A program made the translations under genes and the position numbers. 64,000 nucleotides of DNA from Halorussus limi (lineage in GTDB: Archaea > Halobacteriota > Halobacteria > Halobacteriales > Haladaptataceae). Location: positions 1,550,001-1,614,000 of the forward strand of contig NZ_CP096659.1 in assembly GCF_023238205.1 (NCBI RefSeq), written 5' to 3'. Below the pieces are notes generated by a model. It made no database searches. It saw only the letters and a list, made by a program, of their open reading frames with translations, and was not told the DNA's origin. Positions 9,292-18,884 of this stretch are shown piece after piece; position 1 is the stretch's first letter; every line of letters starts with the position of its first letter.

Positions 9292-10536
9292 ATGAACGTC
9301 GAATTTCTCGGCGGGGCCCGCGAAATCGGGCGGAGCGCGATTCTCGTGGACGACTCGCTTCTGCTCGACTACGGGATGGCGACGGGCAACCCGCCCTCGT
9401 TTCCGGTCGGGGACCCCGACCCCGACGCCGTGGTGGTCAGCCACGGCCACCTCGACCACGTCGGCGCGGTGCCCTCGCTGCTGTCGGGCGACGCCCGGCC
9501 GCCCGTCCACTGGACGCCGCCGACCCGCGACCTGACCCGCGTGCTGGCCGAGGACACGCTCAAGTTGCACGGCGGGAGCTACGACTGCCCGTTCACCCAC
9601 ACCGAGGTCAAGCGCATGAGTCAGGTCTCGGAGACGCACGGTTACGGCGAGACCTTCGAGGCCGCAGGCTACGAGGTCACGTTCTACGATGCGGGCCACA
9701 TACCGGGGAGCGCGCACGTGCTGGTTGACGACGGCGAGACCCGCCTGCTCTACACCGGCGACTTCCACACCGAAGACACGCAACTGCTCTCCGGAACGAC
9801 CGCGCGGCCGGACGCCGACCTCGTGATTACGGAATCGACCTACTCCGACGTGGACCACGACCCGCGAAAGCAGGTCGAGGAGTCGTTCGCCGAGAGCGTC
9901 CGGACGACCGTCTGGGAGGGCGGCACCGTGGTGGTTCCGGCCTTCGCCATCGGGCGCACGCAGGAGATGCTGATGGTCTGCGAGGCCCACGACGTGGACT
10001 GCTACGTGGACGGGATGGGCCAGAAAGTGACCCGGATTGCCCGCCAGTACCCCGAGTTCGTCCGGGACGCCGACGCGCTCGGCCGCGCGAAGTCGAGCGC
10101 GCGGTTCGTGACGGGACGAGACGGTCAGCGCAGGCGCATCGCCGACAAGAACACCGTCATCGTGACGACTTCGGGGATGCTCTCGGGCGGTCCCGCGATG
10201 ACGTACGTCCCGGAAATCCGGGCGAACCCGACGAACAAAATCGCGTTCACGGGCTATCAGGTCGAGGGGACGCCGGGCCGGGAACTGCTGGACTCGGGCC
10301 GGGCCGAAATCGACGGGCGCGTGATGCCCGTGAGCGCGCAGGTCGAGGCTCACGACTTCTCGGCGCACGCCGACCGCGACGGCCTGCTGGACTTTCTGGA
10401 CGACTACCGCGACGCCGAGATTCTGGTCAACCACGGCGACCGGTGCGAGCAGTTCGCCGGGGAACTGCGCGAAGAGGGGTTCGACGCGAACGCGCCGGAA
10501 CTCGGCGATAGCCGCGTCGTCTCGGCCGGAAGCTAG
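9292..10536 (+). CDS. beta-CASP metallo-beta-lactamase ribonuclease
   Basis: A 414-residue nuclease of the RNA-processing MBL family (archaeal CPSF-like, without the N-terminal KH domains). Metal-site motifs: HGHLDH (51-56), DAGHIPGSAH (about 133-142) and TGDFH (155-159). The beta-CASP insertion carries ITESTY (motif A, about Glu181), DFSAHAD (motif B) and NHGD (motif C). It likely cleaves or degrades RNA 5' or 3' ends. ATG at 9292. Its TAG stop shares the palindromic CTAG at 10533-10536 with the stop of the convergent small gene. Confidence 0.85.
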   Translation: MNVEFLGGAREIGRSAILVDDSLLLDYGMATGNPPSFPVGDPDPDAVVVSHGHLDHVGAVPSLLSGDARPPVHWTPPTRDLTRVLAEDTLKLHGGSYDCPFTHTEVKRMSQVSETHGYGETFEAAGYEVTFYDAGHIPGSAHVLVDDGETRLLYTGDFHTEDTQLLSGTTARPDADLVITESTYSDVDHDPRKQVEESFAESVRTTVWEGGTVVVPAFAIGRTQEMLMVCEAHDVDCYVDGMGQKVTRIARQYPEFVRDADALGRAKSSARFVTGRDGQRRRIADKNTVIVTTSGMLSGGPAMTYVPEIRANPTNKIAFTGYQVEGTPGRELLDSGRAEIDGRVMPVSAQVEAHDFSAHADRDGLLDFLDDYRDAEILVNHGDRCEQFAGELREEGFDANAPELGDSRVVSAGS

Positions 10537-10757
10537 CGGGTCTCGCTCTCGGGCACCTCCGCGTCGATGTGGTGAATCGCGTCGGGCGACAGCAGGCGAC
10601 CCGAGGGGAGTTCGACCCACCCGTTGCCGAGGACGCGGAGCGGGCCTTCGTGGAGGACGGTCTCCTGCTCGAAGTCGGCGTAGACGACCGCGCTCTCGCA
10701 CTCCTTGGTGAAGTCGGCGGCGACCTCGCTCCAGACCGGTTCCGTGGAGAATACCAT
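10533..10757 (-). CDS. conserved small haloarchaeal protein
   Basis: A 74-residue protein beginning MVFSTEPVWSEVAADFTKECESAVVYADFEQETV and ending in an acidic tail. The pattern predicts a small beta-rich domain (VVYADF, ETVLHEGPLRVLGNGWVELPSGRLLSPDAIHHID), similar in size to small nucleic-acid-binding beta barrels, but no family motif is certain. Its stop codon overlaps the beta-CASP stop through a shared CTAG. It reads toward that gene, so a role in RNA metabolism is only guilt by association. Confidence 0.65.
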   Translation of the reverse strand: MVFSTEPVWSEVAADFTKECESAVVYADFEQETVLHEGPLRVLGNGWVELPSGRLLSPDAIHHIDAEVPESETR

Positions 10758-10833
10758 GCGGTCGGCTTCGCCTGACAGCGTGATAACAGTACCGCGTGGT
10801 CGCGGTCTCGACGCTTCGCGCCCGAGTGCCGAC

Positions 10834-12111
10834 TTACGCGTCGTCCACCAGCACCTCGGCGAGTTTCGGGACGAAGGTGCCCACGTCGGTCACCATCCCG
10901 ATGGCCTGCGCGCTCCCGCGGTCGAGCAGTTGGGTCACGGTCGCTGGGTTGATGTCCACGCAGACGACCTTCGTGGTCGAGGGCAGGCAGTTGCCGACCG
11001 CGACCGAGTGCAGGAGCGTCGAGAGCATCACGACGAGGTCGGCCTCGCGGGCCTGTTCGCGGATGGCGTTCTGGGCCTCCACCGCGTCGGTGATGGTGTC
11101 GGGCAGCGGGCCGTCGTCCCGAATCGACCCCGCGAGGACGTACGGCGCGTCGTTGACGACGCACTCGTACATCACGCCCTCCTCGACGAGTCCCTGCTCG
11201 ACGGCCTGCTCGATGCCGCCCGCGCGGATGATTTCGCTGATGGTGTAGATGTGGTGTTTGTGTCCCTTCCGCGGGCTTTCGAGGGTCTCGACGTCCATGC
11301 CGAGCGAGGTGCCGTACTGGCCGCGTTCGAGGTCGTGGACCGCGAAGCCGTTGCCCGCCGAGAGCATGTCCACGTAGCCCTCTCGGACGAGGCGGGCCAG
11401 CGCGTCGCCCGCGCCCGAGTGGATGACGGCGGGGCCGGCGACCGCCAACACCGACCCGCCCTCGGCCTTCGTCTCCGCGACGGACTCGGCGATTTCGCGG
11501 ATGAGCGACTCCGACGGGCGCTCGGCCGAGACCCCGCCCTGCATGAACCCGAAGGGACCCTTCGACCCGCGGGGTCGCTCGGGCGGGTCCACCCGGACGC
11601 CGGCCTCGTCGGTCACCACGAGGTCGCCCTCCTCGATGGCGTTCAGGACCTTGGTGTAGGCGCGCGGACCGCCGTCGCGACCGTTCTCCGCGTCTCGCTC
11701 GTCGCCCGGGTCGCCGTCTGCGCCCGGTTCGACGACGACGGCGCAGTCCATTTCGATGTTCTCGACGGGAAGCCACTCGTCGTCGTAGCGCACCTTCGTC
11801 GGGTGGTTCGTCGTGGAGTAGAAGCCGTGGGGGACCACTCTGTCGCCGGGCGCCGGCTTCAGCGTCGCGTTCGGTGGGTCCGAGAGGTGCGCGCCGTGCT
11901 GGTGGAGTTCGTGGAGAATCTCTCGGAGCGACTCCTCGTCGTCGGCCGTGACGGTCATCCGGCAGTACGACTCGGCGTCCTTGTGTTCGCCCACCTCGAA
12001 GACCTCCACGTCGAAATTGCCCCCGAGGTCCATCACGACGCCGAAGCACTGCTGCATCATCCCCGAGTCGATGATGTGGCCTTCGAGTTCGACCGTGCGT
12101 GCGACTGTCAT
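10834..12111 (-). CDS. archaeal ornithine cyclodeaminase-type protein (LOR/SDH domain, TIGR00300)
   Basis: A 425-residue protein. The N-terminal LOR/SDH bifunctional-enzyme domain (VELEGHIIDSGMMQQCFGVVMDLGGNFDVEVFEVGEHKDAESYCRM) is followed by a Rossmann-like half with nucleotide-binding glycines (VLAVAGPAVIHSGAG) and MLSTLLHSVAVGNCLPS near the end. The TIGR00300 family includes the archaeal ornithine cyclodeaminase and the second domain of cyanobacterial ArgZ/AgrE. It would convert ornithine to proline plus ammonia. It is a single gene, with a gene-free 190 nt upstream. The family call is confident; activity of this copy is inferred. Confidence 0.8.
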   Translation of the reverse strand: MTVARTVELEGHIIDSGMMQQCFGVVMDLGGNFDVEVFEVGEHKDAESYCRMTVTADDEESLREILHELHQHGAHLSDPPNATLKPAPGDRVVPHGFYSTTNHPTKVRYDDEWLPVENIEMDCAVVVEPGADGDPGDERDAENGRDGGPRAYTKVLNAIEEGDLVVTDEAGVRVDPPERPRGSKGPFGFMQGGVSAERPSESLIREIAESVAETKAEGGSVLAVAGPAVIHSGAGDALARLVREGYVDMLSAGNGFAVHDLERGQYGTSLGMDVETLESPRKGHKHHIYTISEIIRAGGIEQAVEQGLVEEGVMYECVVNDAPYVLAGSIRDDGPLPDTITDAVEAQNAIREQAREADLVVMLSTLLHSVAVGNCLPSTTKVVCVDINPATVTQLLDRGSAQAIGMVTDVGTFVPKLAEVLVDDA

Positions 12112-12302
12112 ACTCTGACGACGGAAGGCCGAGCAATCAACGTTGCGCTGGCGGTGAGACTTTCTAGAACGACCGCTCGCAGTCTCTCGACGGTCGGGGG
12201 CCGTGAGGTCGGAGACGGGTGTCGAAGCGCGTCAATTCCGACGCGTTGGCGGCATATTCGGACGATATCTACCGCGAACGTACGAGCGGAGTCCGACCGA
12301 CG

Positions 12303-13886
12303 CTATCGCGTGATGTATCTCCCCAGTACAAAGACGAGCAGCGCCATCATCGCAGAACCGACGAAGGCCTCGAACATAGCGACCGCCCGCCCGAATCCCA
12401 TCGGTTGAACGTCCCCGTATCCGACCGTCGTGAACGTGACTACGCTGAAGTAAACGGCCCGTCCGAACAGCAGTAAACTATCGACGGAGACCGAGGACGT
12501 GTATCGAAGCGTCTCTCCTGTCGCGGTGTCCCTGAGGCCGAAAATCGGGTAGACCGCCGCCAAGAGGACCGAAAATACGATCGAGGAGCCGAGTACCCGG
12601 TACGGGTTCGTCGCGTACGCCGTCGTCCATCGAGACACGCCGGAGGCGACGGCACTTATCAACGACGATACGCGAGTGGACGTCTTCAGGTTTCGGTCGG
12701 TCGACTCGATGAGGGCGTTTTCGAGGGGTACCGAGTTCCGGTCGTCCGTCAGTATCTCTTTCGCGAGGTCCTCCTTCCGAGACGTGTCGTACCCGACTAC
12801 CGGCTTTCCGGTCATCGCTCGCTTCCATTTGGTCCTTCGGCGGAGGTTCTTGTCCGCGATGTACAGGTCGACACGTCTCTCCGAGAGCGAGTTCCTGTCG
12901 GCTACCTCCCGTAACCTCTTGTAACTCCACGTCGCCCGAATGAACCAGTCGTCGTACTCCTCGGCGTCGGTCTCGTACTTGGACGATTTCCCGAACCTCG
13001 TGTCGATATCGACGGTCACGTTGCCGAAACTCGCCTTGTAGATTGCTGCCTCGGTCAGCGACGCGCCACCGAGGTCCGAGTCGTCTAGTTTCGCTCGCTC
13101 CAAGTCTGCACGGTAAAACACCGCGTCTCTCAGGTCGGCGTTTTGGAGCGTCGCCTCGCCGAGGTCTGCTTCTGCGAAGTTGACACTCCCCCTGTCGAAG
13201 ATGTCTACGTCGGGGTGTTGGAGACCGATTTTCGGTGGGTTTCGCCACATCACAGGCCCGAGGTGCAAGAGCGGAGCGAGACCCCCGGGAACGACGCCCT
13301 TCCCGAACGCGAAACTCGTAATCCTATCTAAGTCGGCACGTCGCAGGGTCGCGTCGTAGAAATCGACCGACTGCAAGGTCAACCCCGAAAGGTCAGCGCT
13401 CGTGAGGTCCGCTCCCCAGAAGAGACACCTCGAAAACTGCGCTTCGGTCAGGTCCGACCGCTTGAGGTCGGCGTTGACGAACGTACAGTTCGAGAAGGTA
13501 ACGGGCGGCAGTTCGGTATCGACGAGTTTCGCTCCGTCGAGTCGTACTCTCGACGCGGCCGCCGGAGCAGTCGTCGGGTCGAAGTTCGGTCCGGCGTACC
13601 GCTTTTCGCGACTGTAGTACCGGTTTAGGAGTTCGTCGGTCGGTTTGTCGCTCTCCTCGGCGTGCCAGATGCACCTCTCGTCCTTCCAGACCTCCCGGTT
13701 GCAACAGTAGCTTCCAAGGTCGTACCGGTCGAGTTCGACGGTGTACCCGCAAACTCCGTCCGAAGTATCGTTCACTGATGGTTCGTACCGAGAAGACGGT
13801 AGAAATCTTTCTTTTTCGACATCGCTACTTCGACGCACCCGGAAGCAGACCGGCGAACCGATCGACGGGACGGGAAGCGAGTTCAC
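12303..13886 (-). CDS. pentapeptide-repeat protein fused to a potassium-channel pore
   Basis: A 527-residue protein in three parts. The first is an N-terminal Cys/His cluster (CGYT...YCCNREVWKDERCIWH, about 45-75) that could bind metal. The second is a run of A(D/N)Lxx pentapeptide repeats (about 110-180, and after an interruption 215-285) that should form a right-handed quadrilateral beta-helix. The third is a C-terminal two-transmembrane ion-channel module with a textbook K+ selectivity filter TTVGYGD (486-492) between TM segments at about 430-450 and 505-525. The first Met (13886) is taken as start; a GTG at VNDTSD is an alternative. The gene is single. Confidence 0.8.
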   Translation of the reverse strand: MNSLPVPSIGSPVCFRVRRSSDVEKERFLPSSRYEPSVNDTSDGVCGYTVELDRYDLGSYCCNREVWKDERCIWHAEESDKPTDELLNRYYSREKRYAGPNFDPTTAPAAASRVRLDGAKLVDTELPPVTFSNCTFVNADLKRSDLTEAQFSRCLFWGADLTSADLSGLTLQSVDFYDATLRRADLDRITSFAFGKGVVPGGLAPLLHLGPVMWRNPPKIGLQHPDVDIFDRGSVNFAEADLGEATLQNADLRDAVFYRADLERAKLDDSDLGGASLTEAAIYKASFGNVTVDIDTRFGKSSKYETDAEEYDDWFIRATWSYKRLREVADRNSLSERRVDLYIADKNLRRRTKWKRAMTGKPVVGYDTSRKEDLAKEILTDDRNSVPLENALIESTDRNLKTSTRVSSLISAVASGVSRWTTAYATNPYRVLGSSIVFSVLLAAVYPIFGLRDTATGETLRYTSSVSVDSLLLFGRAVYFSVVTFTTVGYGDVQPMGFGRAVAMFEAFVGSAMMALLVFVLGRYITR

Positions 13887-13929
13887 CGCCGGATTCTCGG
13901 GTTTCTCGTCCGGGAGAAGACACGCTCTC

Positions 13930-15231
13930 CTACTCCGGCCCGACCGGCAGGTCGTACTCGCGCGCCCGCCGCCGAATCGCGTCGGCGTCGCCGGTCCGCA
14001 ACTCGCCGTCCTCGTACACCACGTCGCCGTTCACCATCGTGAACGCCACGTCGTCGCCGCGCGCGGCGAAGACGAGGTGCGAGAACACGTCGTGGAGCGG
14101 CGTGGCGCGCGTGATGTCGGTCGTCAGGCCGACGATATCGGCCTTCCACCCCGGCCGGAGTCGGCCGACGTTCTCGAAGCCCGCGGCCTTCGCGCCGTTC
14201 TCGGTCGCCATCTCGAAGACGAGTTCGGCGGGCGTCGTGGTCGGGTCGAGGTGTTCGACCTTCTGGAGGAGGCTGGCCTGCCGCATCTCGGTGAACGGGT
14301 CGAGCGTGTTGTTGCACGGCGGGCCGTCGTTGCCCAGCGCGACGTTGATGCCGCGGTCCGCGTAGTCCACGACGGGCGCGATGCCCGACGCGAGTTTCAT
14401 GTTCGAGGAGGGGCAGTAGGTGACGTGCGTGCCGGTCTCGGCCAGCACCTCGCGCTCGGACTCGTCGGTCCAGATGCAGTGGGCCAGCACCACGTCCTCG
14501 CCGGTCAGGCCCACCTCGTCGAGCCAGTGGATGTTCCGGCGGCCGGTCCGGTCCTCGACGGTCTGGACCTCGTCGCGGTTCTCGCTGGCGTGGGTGTGGA
14601 TGCGCACGCCCTCGTACTCGTCGGCGAGTTCGCGCGACCCGCGCAGGCACTCCTCGGTGCAACTCACCGCGAAGCGCGGCGTCACGGCGTACTGGATGCG
14701 CCCGTCGCGCGTATCGTGGTACTTCCGAATCAGGCGCTCGGTCTCGTCCAGTCCCTCTCGGGTGTCCTCCAGCAGGCCGTCGGGCGATTCGGTGTCCATC
14801 AGCACCTTGCCCATCCGGGCGCGGATGCCCAACTCGCCCGCGGCCTCGAACGCCTCGTCGGCGTGGCGGACCGACAGGTGGTCGATGGCGGTCGTGACGC
14901 CGGATTCGAGCAGTTCGAGGTAACCTAACTCGGCGGCGATGCGCATCCCCTCGGCGTCGAGCGCCGACTCCATCGGCAGCACGTAGTCGAACAGCCAGTC
15001 CAACAGGGACGTGTCGTCGGCGATACCCCGGCCCAGCGACTGGACGGAGTGGACGTGTCCGCCGACCACGCCCGGCGCGAGCAGGTCGTACTCCGCGCGC
15101 TCGTGTTCGGGGTAGGTCTCGACCAGTTCCTCCCGGTCGCCGACGGCGACTATCTCGTCGCCCTCCACGACCACCGCGCCGTCCTCGACCACCGTCTCGG
15201 CGTCGGCGACGACCGTTCCCTGTAGTAGCAT
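13930..15231 (-). CDS. amidohydrolase of the SAH/5'-deoxyadenosine/guanine deaminase group
   Basis: A 433-residue TRZ/ATZ-type metal-dependent deaminase. Metal and catalytic residues are in place: His59 and His61 in GGHVHS, His214 in HTHAS, His251 in AHCIW and Asp302 in GNDGPPCNN. The sequence SSNMKLASGIAPV is typical of the S-adenosylhomocysteine/MTA deaminase subgroup, so an adenosine-type substrate is likely. The ATG at 15231 fits the family start (MLLQGTVV); the frame is open further upstream without homology. Confidence 0.8.
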   Translation of the reverse strand: MLLQGTVVADAETVVEDGAVVVEGDEIVAVGDREELVETYPEHERAEYDLLAPGVVGGHVHSVQSLGRGIADDTSLLDWLFDYVLPMESALDAEGMRIAAELGYLELLESGVTTAIDHLSVRHADEAFEAAGELGIRARMGKVLMDTESPDGLLEDTREGLDETERLIRKYHDTRDGRIQYAVTPRFAVSCTEECLRGSRELADEYEGVRIHTHASENRDEVQTVEDRTGRRNIHWLDEVGLTGEDVVLAHCIWTDESEREVLAETGTHVTYCPSSNMKLASGIAPVVDYADRGINVALGNDGPPCNNTLDPFTEMRQASLLQKVEHLDPTTTPAELVFEMATENGAKAAGFENVGRLRPGWKADIVGLTTDITRATPLHDVFSHLVFAARGDDVAFTMVNGDVVYEDGELRTGDADAIRRRAREYDLPVGPE

Positions 15232-15365
15232 CCCGAAACGAATAGGGGCCGAATTCGGGAAATAGCTGTTGATTCCGAGGAGCGGACTCGGCGACGTGCG
15301 GTCCGACGTAGGCCGGACCGACGAACCAAGATATAACATCTGCCGATTCGACGGTCGAGACAGAG

Positions 15366-15953
15366 ATGGGAACGTACGAGGACTGCTGTTTCACGTTTCG
15401 CCCGGAGTCGCGGTCGGCCGACGAGGTGACGGCCGCCCTCGAACGGTTCGTCGAGCGACCGTTCGAGGACCTCCCGGACCTGCCCGACGACGTCGCTCCG
15501 TACAGCGACCCGAAGGACTACTTCGAGCGCGACCGACTCGACGTCGAGGCCGACCCGGAGCGGGGCCAAGTCTATCTCGGCGGGCGAACGCACCGGTCCT
15601 CGAACTGGTGGGCGTGGCGGTACTGGATTCGGGAACTCGGCATCGGCGACGGGACGCTCGCGCTGGTCTGGTGGCACGAGACCCCGCTTCAGGGCTACGG
15701 CGAACTCTGGCGCTGGGACGACGCGACCGGCGAGTACGTCGACGTCGACGCGGACCTCGACGCCGAGAACCACGGCGGTGACCGAACCGTGTACCTCGGC
15801 GAAGAAGGCGCTCAGGGCGCGAAAATCGCCGAGCGACTCGGCGCGGGCAGGGCAATCACGCCGGCCCGCCACGACGAGTTCGACGGCTTCCTCCGTTCCG
15901 GCGACGACAACTTCGTCCCGTTGCACTACCGCAGAATGCACGGAGACGAGTGA
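15366..15953 (+). CDS. hypothetical protein
   Basis: A 195-residue soluble acidic protein starting MGTYEDCCFTFRPESRSADEVTAALERFV. It is rich in Trp and Tyr in the middle (SNWWAWRYWIRELG, LVWWHETPLQGYGELWRW), suggesting a compact beta-sheet core. It has no signal peptide or membrane helix. It is divergent from the amidohydrolase, with 134 nt between the starts. The family is not recognised. Confidence 0.65.
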   Translation: MGTYEDCCFTFRPESRSADEVTAALERFVERPFEDLPDLPDDVAPYSDPKDYFERDRLDVEADPERGQVYLGGRTHRSSNWWAWRYWIRELGIGDGTLALVWWHETPLQGYGELWRWDDATGEYVDVDADLDAENHGGDRTVYLGEEGAQGAKIAERLGAGRAITPARHDEFDGFLRSGDDNFVPLHYRRMHGDE

Positions 15954-16166
15954 CGACGCCGCGTTACCGACGGGCGTTTCCACCGAGGCCGACGCGGACG
16001 AACGGGACGAGTTCCGGCGTGACGCGTCGGGGGCGACCCCGACGCGGCGTCGCGCGGTCGCGGCGCGGGAGAAATATTTACCGCTGTGAGACTTGGACAG
16101 AGATTTTTCAGGAGTGGCTACACATTTCTAAATGCCGCTCTCACTCCGTGTCGGTCGGCGACCGAA

Positions 16167-16185
16167 CGGACCGCGTCGCGGTCCG
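16167..16185. repeat. perfect inverted repeat in the KDG-kinase upstream region
   Basis: The arms CGGACCGCG and CGCGGTCCG match perfectly around one central base. It lies 155 nt before the kinase ATG and about 90 nt after the upstream TATA-like element. It could be an operator or an RNA hairpin. Confidence 0.45.
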
Positions 16186-16306
16186 CACAGTCGCTCACCG
16201 GACCGCCGACGGGGTCGGAGTCGGTCGCGTCGGTCGTCCGTCGGAACCGGGCCGCGATTCGGGGTACCGGTCCGTCGGACCCGGCGGAAACGTCTCCGGA
16301 ACCGAG

Positions 16307-16315
16307 TAAATTATT
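16307..16315 (+). promoter_or_regulatory. TATA box for a leaderless KDG-kinase transcript
   Basis: TAAATTATT sits in otherwise GC-rich DNA with its centre about 29 nt before the ATG at 16340. That would place transcription start within a few bases of the start codon, the usual haloarchaeal leaderless arrangement. Confidence 0.55.
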
Positions 16316-16339
16316 GCTCGGCGGGGAGAGGACCGACGT

Positions 16340-17293
16340 ATGACCGACCTCGTGACCTTCGGCGAGACGATGGTGCGACTCTCGCCGCCCGACGGCGAGC
16401 GACTGGAGACCACCGACGAACTCGAGTTCCGCGCGGCGGGCGCGGAGAGCAACGTCGCGGTCGCGGCCGCGCGACTCGGCGCGGACGCGGCGTGGACCTC
16501 GAAACTCCCCGACTCGCCGCTCGGACGGCGCGTGGTCTCGGGCCTCCGACGGCACGGCGTCGAGACCGACGTGGTGTGGAGCGACGAGGGCCGACAGGGC
16601 ACCTACTACCTCGAACACGGCGGCAAGCCCCGCGGGTCGAACGTCATCTACGACCGGGCGGGCGCGGCGGTCACGACCGCCGAGACCGACGAGTTGCCGG
16701 TCGAGCGCGTCCGCGAGGCCGACCGTTTCCACACCACCGGCATCACGCCCGCGCTCTCGGAGACGCTGGAGGAGACGACCGCCGACCTGCTCGCGGCGGC
16801 CAGCGAGGCCGGGACGACCACCTCCTTCGACGTGAACTACCGCTCGAAGCTCTGGAGTCCCGAGTCGGCCCGCGACACCCTCGAATCGCTGTTCCCCGAC
16901 GTGGACCTCCTGCTGGTCGCCGAACGCGACGCCCGCGAGGTGCTGGGCCGCGAGGGCGACCCCGAGGAAATCGCGGCGGGCCTCGCCGACGAGTTCGACT
17001 TCGAGACGGTCGTCGTCACCCGCGGCGAAGAGGGCGCGCTGGCGCTCCACGACGGCGAGACCTACGAGCAACCCGCCATCGAGACCGAGACGCTGGACCC
17101 CATCGGGACCGGCGACGCCTTCCTCGGGGCCTTCCTCTCGCGGCGCATCGCGGGCGACAGCGTGCCGACCGCGCTCGAATACGGGTCGGCGACCGCCGCG
17201 CTCAAGCGCACGATTCCGGGCGACGTGGCGGTCGTCACCCGCGAGGAGGTCGAGAGCGTGCTGGCCGAAGAAGGCGACGAGATTTCGCGGTAG
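16340..17293 (+). CDS. kdgK: 2-keto-3-deoxygluconate kinase (PfkB family)
   Basis: A 317-residue ribokinase-family sugar kinase that starts [16 protein letters not shown]. It carries the substrate glycine/asparagine region AAGAESNVA (32-40), [10 protein letters not shown] (about 165-174), and the catalytic anion hole and base [10 protein letters not shown] (256-265, Asp259). This pattern matches haloarchaeal KDG kinases of the semi-phosphorylative Entner-Doudoroff pathway, which phosphorylate 2-keto-3-deoxygluconate (and possibly the galactonate analogue). It stands alone, with a probable leaderless promoter. Confidence 0.8.
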   Translation: MTDLVTFGETMVRLSPPDGERLETTDELEFRAAGAESNVAVAAARLGADAAWTSKLPDSPLGRRVVSGLRRHGVETDVVWSDEGRQGTYYLEHGGKPRGSNVIYDRAGAAVTTAETDELPVERVREADRFHTTGITPALSETLEETTADLLAAASEAGTTTSFDVNYRSKLWSPESARDTLESLFPDVDLLLVAERDAREVLGREGDPEEIAAGLADEFDFETVVVTRGEEGALALHDGETYEQPAIETETLDPIGTGDAFLGAFLSRRIAGDSVPTALEYGSATAALKRTIPGDVAVVTREEVESVLAEEGDEISR

Positions 17294-17493
17294 GCCGGGG
17301 TCGCGCGGCCACGGCGAACCCCGGTCGAGTCCGTCGATTCACTTCAGTTCTGGGGCCGACGTGCCACGCCACCGCAATGTTCTGATGTGGCGTACGATGC
17401 ACATATTCGTTCTTTTCGGGACAGTTGTTCCATCATCCGCGTTCCACGAGGCCAAAAAGCGTATGAGGGCGTGCTGGGTCACCGCCGACCGCT

Positions 17494-18777
17494 ATGAAAC
17501 GACTCGCAAGCGCACTGGTACTGCTCGTAGTGACCGCGAGCGTCGTACCCGCCGCGACCGCCGTCGCGGCACCCGCCGAGACCCGACAGACCTCCGGCGA
17601 GGCGTACTCCGGAACCCACGTCTCGTTCGAGGTCTCGAACAGCGCCGTGACCGACTACGCCGTCGACAACGAGACCCTGCTGGATTCCGTGCGAGTCCAG
17701 TCCCAGAGTAACGTCGAAGACGGCGGCCTCGTGGACCTCGGGGCCTCGCTGTCGGCCGTGACCCGAATCGAGGGCGCGGGCCTCAGCGTCGGCGCGAAGA
17801 CGACGACCGAGGCCAGCGTGCGGGCCGAGAACGGCGCGAACCTCACCGTCCACGACAACGGCCGCGGCGTCCTCGTGGTCGAGTCGGGCGACCAGTCCGA
17901 CTACGTGGTGGCGAACCTCTCGTCCGGCGCGGACGCCTCGGCCGAGAGCGACTCGCAGGTCGAGGTCACGACCGAGAGCGGCACGAACGGGACCTTCCTC
18001 GTCGTCGGCGAAGGTAACGTCACCGTCAACGACGAGGGCGACGTGACCGCCACTCTCGGCGAGGACGGCCGCCTCGTCTTCCGGTCCTACCCCGACGGCA
18101 AGGACGACGGCGACGACCGGCAGGAGCGACTCATCGCCAACGGCGAGGCCAAGGCCGAGGCCTACGTGATGGCCGACGGCGGAGAAACCGTCGTGGATAC
18201 CGTGAGTTACGGCGCGAACACCACGGTCGAGGCGGCCGAGACGGCCGAGGGCGAGGTCTCGTTCACCGTCAACCGGACGACCCACGAGGGGACCGTCCTG
18301 CTGACCAGCGTCTCGGAGAAGGCGCTGAACGCCTCCGACGGCCTCGAAGTCACGGTGGACGGCGAGGCCGCCGCGGAGGCCCGGACCTACACCCAACTGA
18401 AGAGCGCTATCGGAAGCGACCAGTCGCGCTACGTGGTCGAGAGCGCGGGCGGCGCGTCGGCCGACGCCAGCGCGGACGTGCTGGTCGCGGTCAACCACTT
18501 CTCCGAGCGGACGGTCTCGATGCAGTCGGCCGATTCGACCTCGGAGACGACGAGCGACGGCGAGACGACCACCGACGACGGCCAGACGACTACTGGCGAC
18601 CAGACGACCGCCGCCGACGGTGAGACGACCGAAGACGGCGAGAGCCCCGGTGTGGAGACGAACACCACAACGGTCGTGGACGACGAGACCGACAACGGCG
18701 CGAGCGTCCCCGGATTCACCGGGGCGGCCGCTATCGTCGCGCTGGCCGGCGCGGCGATGCTGGCCCGACGCCGCTGA
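17494..18777 (+). CDS. secreted surface protein with PGF-CTERM anchor
   Basis: A 427-residue exported protein with a Sec signal peptide (MKRLASALVLLVVTASVVPAATAVAA, cleavage near 26). The repetitive, beta-rich, Asn-containing ectodomain has many N-x-S/T sites. A Thr/Asp/Glu linker (about 335-385, TTDDGQTTTGDQTT) leads to a C-terminal PGF-CTERM tail (PGFTG, hydrophobic helix, RRR; 406-427). PGF-CTERM proteins are processed and lipid-anchored by archaeosortase A. The role of the ectodomain is unknown. The gene is single. Confidence 0.8.
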   Translation: MKRLASALVLLVVTASVVPAATAVAAPAETRQTSGEAYSGTHVSFEVSNSAVTDYAVDNETLLDSVRVQSQSNVEDGGLVDLGASLSAVTRIEGAGLSVGAKTTTEASVRAENGANLTVHDNGRGVLVVESGDQSDYVVANLSSGADASAESDSQVEVTTESGTNGTFLVVGEGNVTVNDEGDVTATLGEDGRLVFRSYPDGKDDGDDRQERLIANGEAKAEAYVMADGGETVVDTVSYGANTTVEAAETAEGEVSFTVNRTTHEGTVLLTSVSEKALNASDGLEVTVDGEAAAEARTYTQLKSAIGSDQSRYVVESAGGASADASADVLVAVNHFSERTVSMQSADSTSETTSDGETTTDDGQTTTGDQTTAADGETTEDGESPGVETNTTTVVDDETDNGASVPGFTGAAAIVALAGAAMLARRR

Positions 18778-18884
18778 CCCGTCTGCTTCCGCGGCTATTT
18801 TTCCGCTGTCGCCCTTTCCGCGTTCGCCCGCCGGGCGTGCCGCGGGCCGAACTTCTAAATCCGTCGGGCGTCGTCAGTTTCGGT

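Larger units (their letters stand above)
15954..16339. other. 386-nt gene-free region upstream of the KDG kinase
   Basis: No frame here looks protein-coding. It contains a TATA-like AAATATTTA at 16072-16080, the perfect palindrome at 16167-16185, many GGTC/GACC-rich short repeats, and a second TATA-like element (16307-16315) at leaderless distance from the kinase start. An unlabelled regulatory or small-RNA transcript is possible but not shown. Confidence 0.5.

Noticed and set aside
10427-12136. 569-residue minus-strand frame over the ornithine-cyclodeaminase-type gene
   Set aside because: Arg/Gly/Pro-rich composition without domains; the alternative frame reads as TIGR00300 from end to end.
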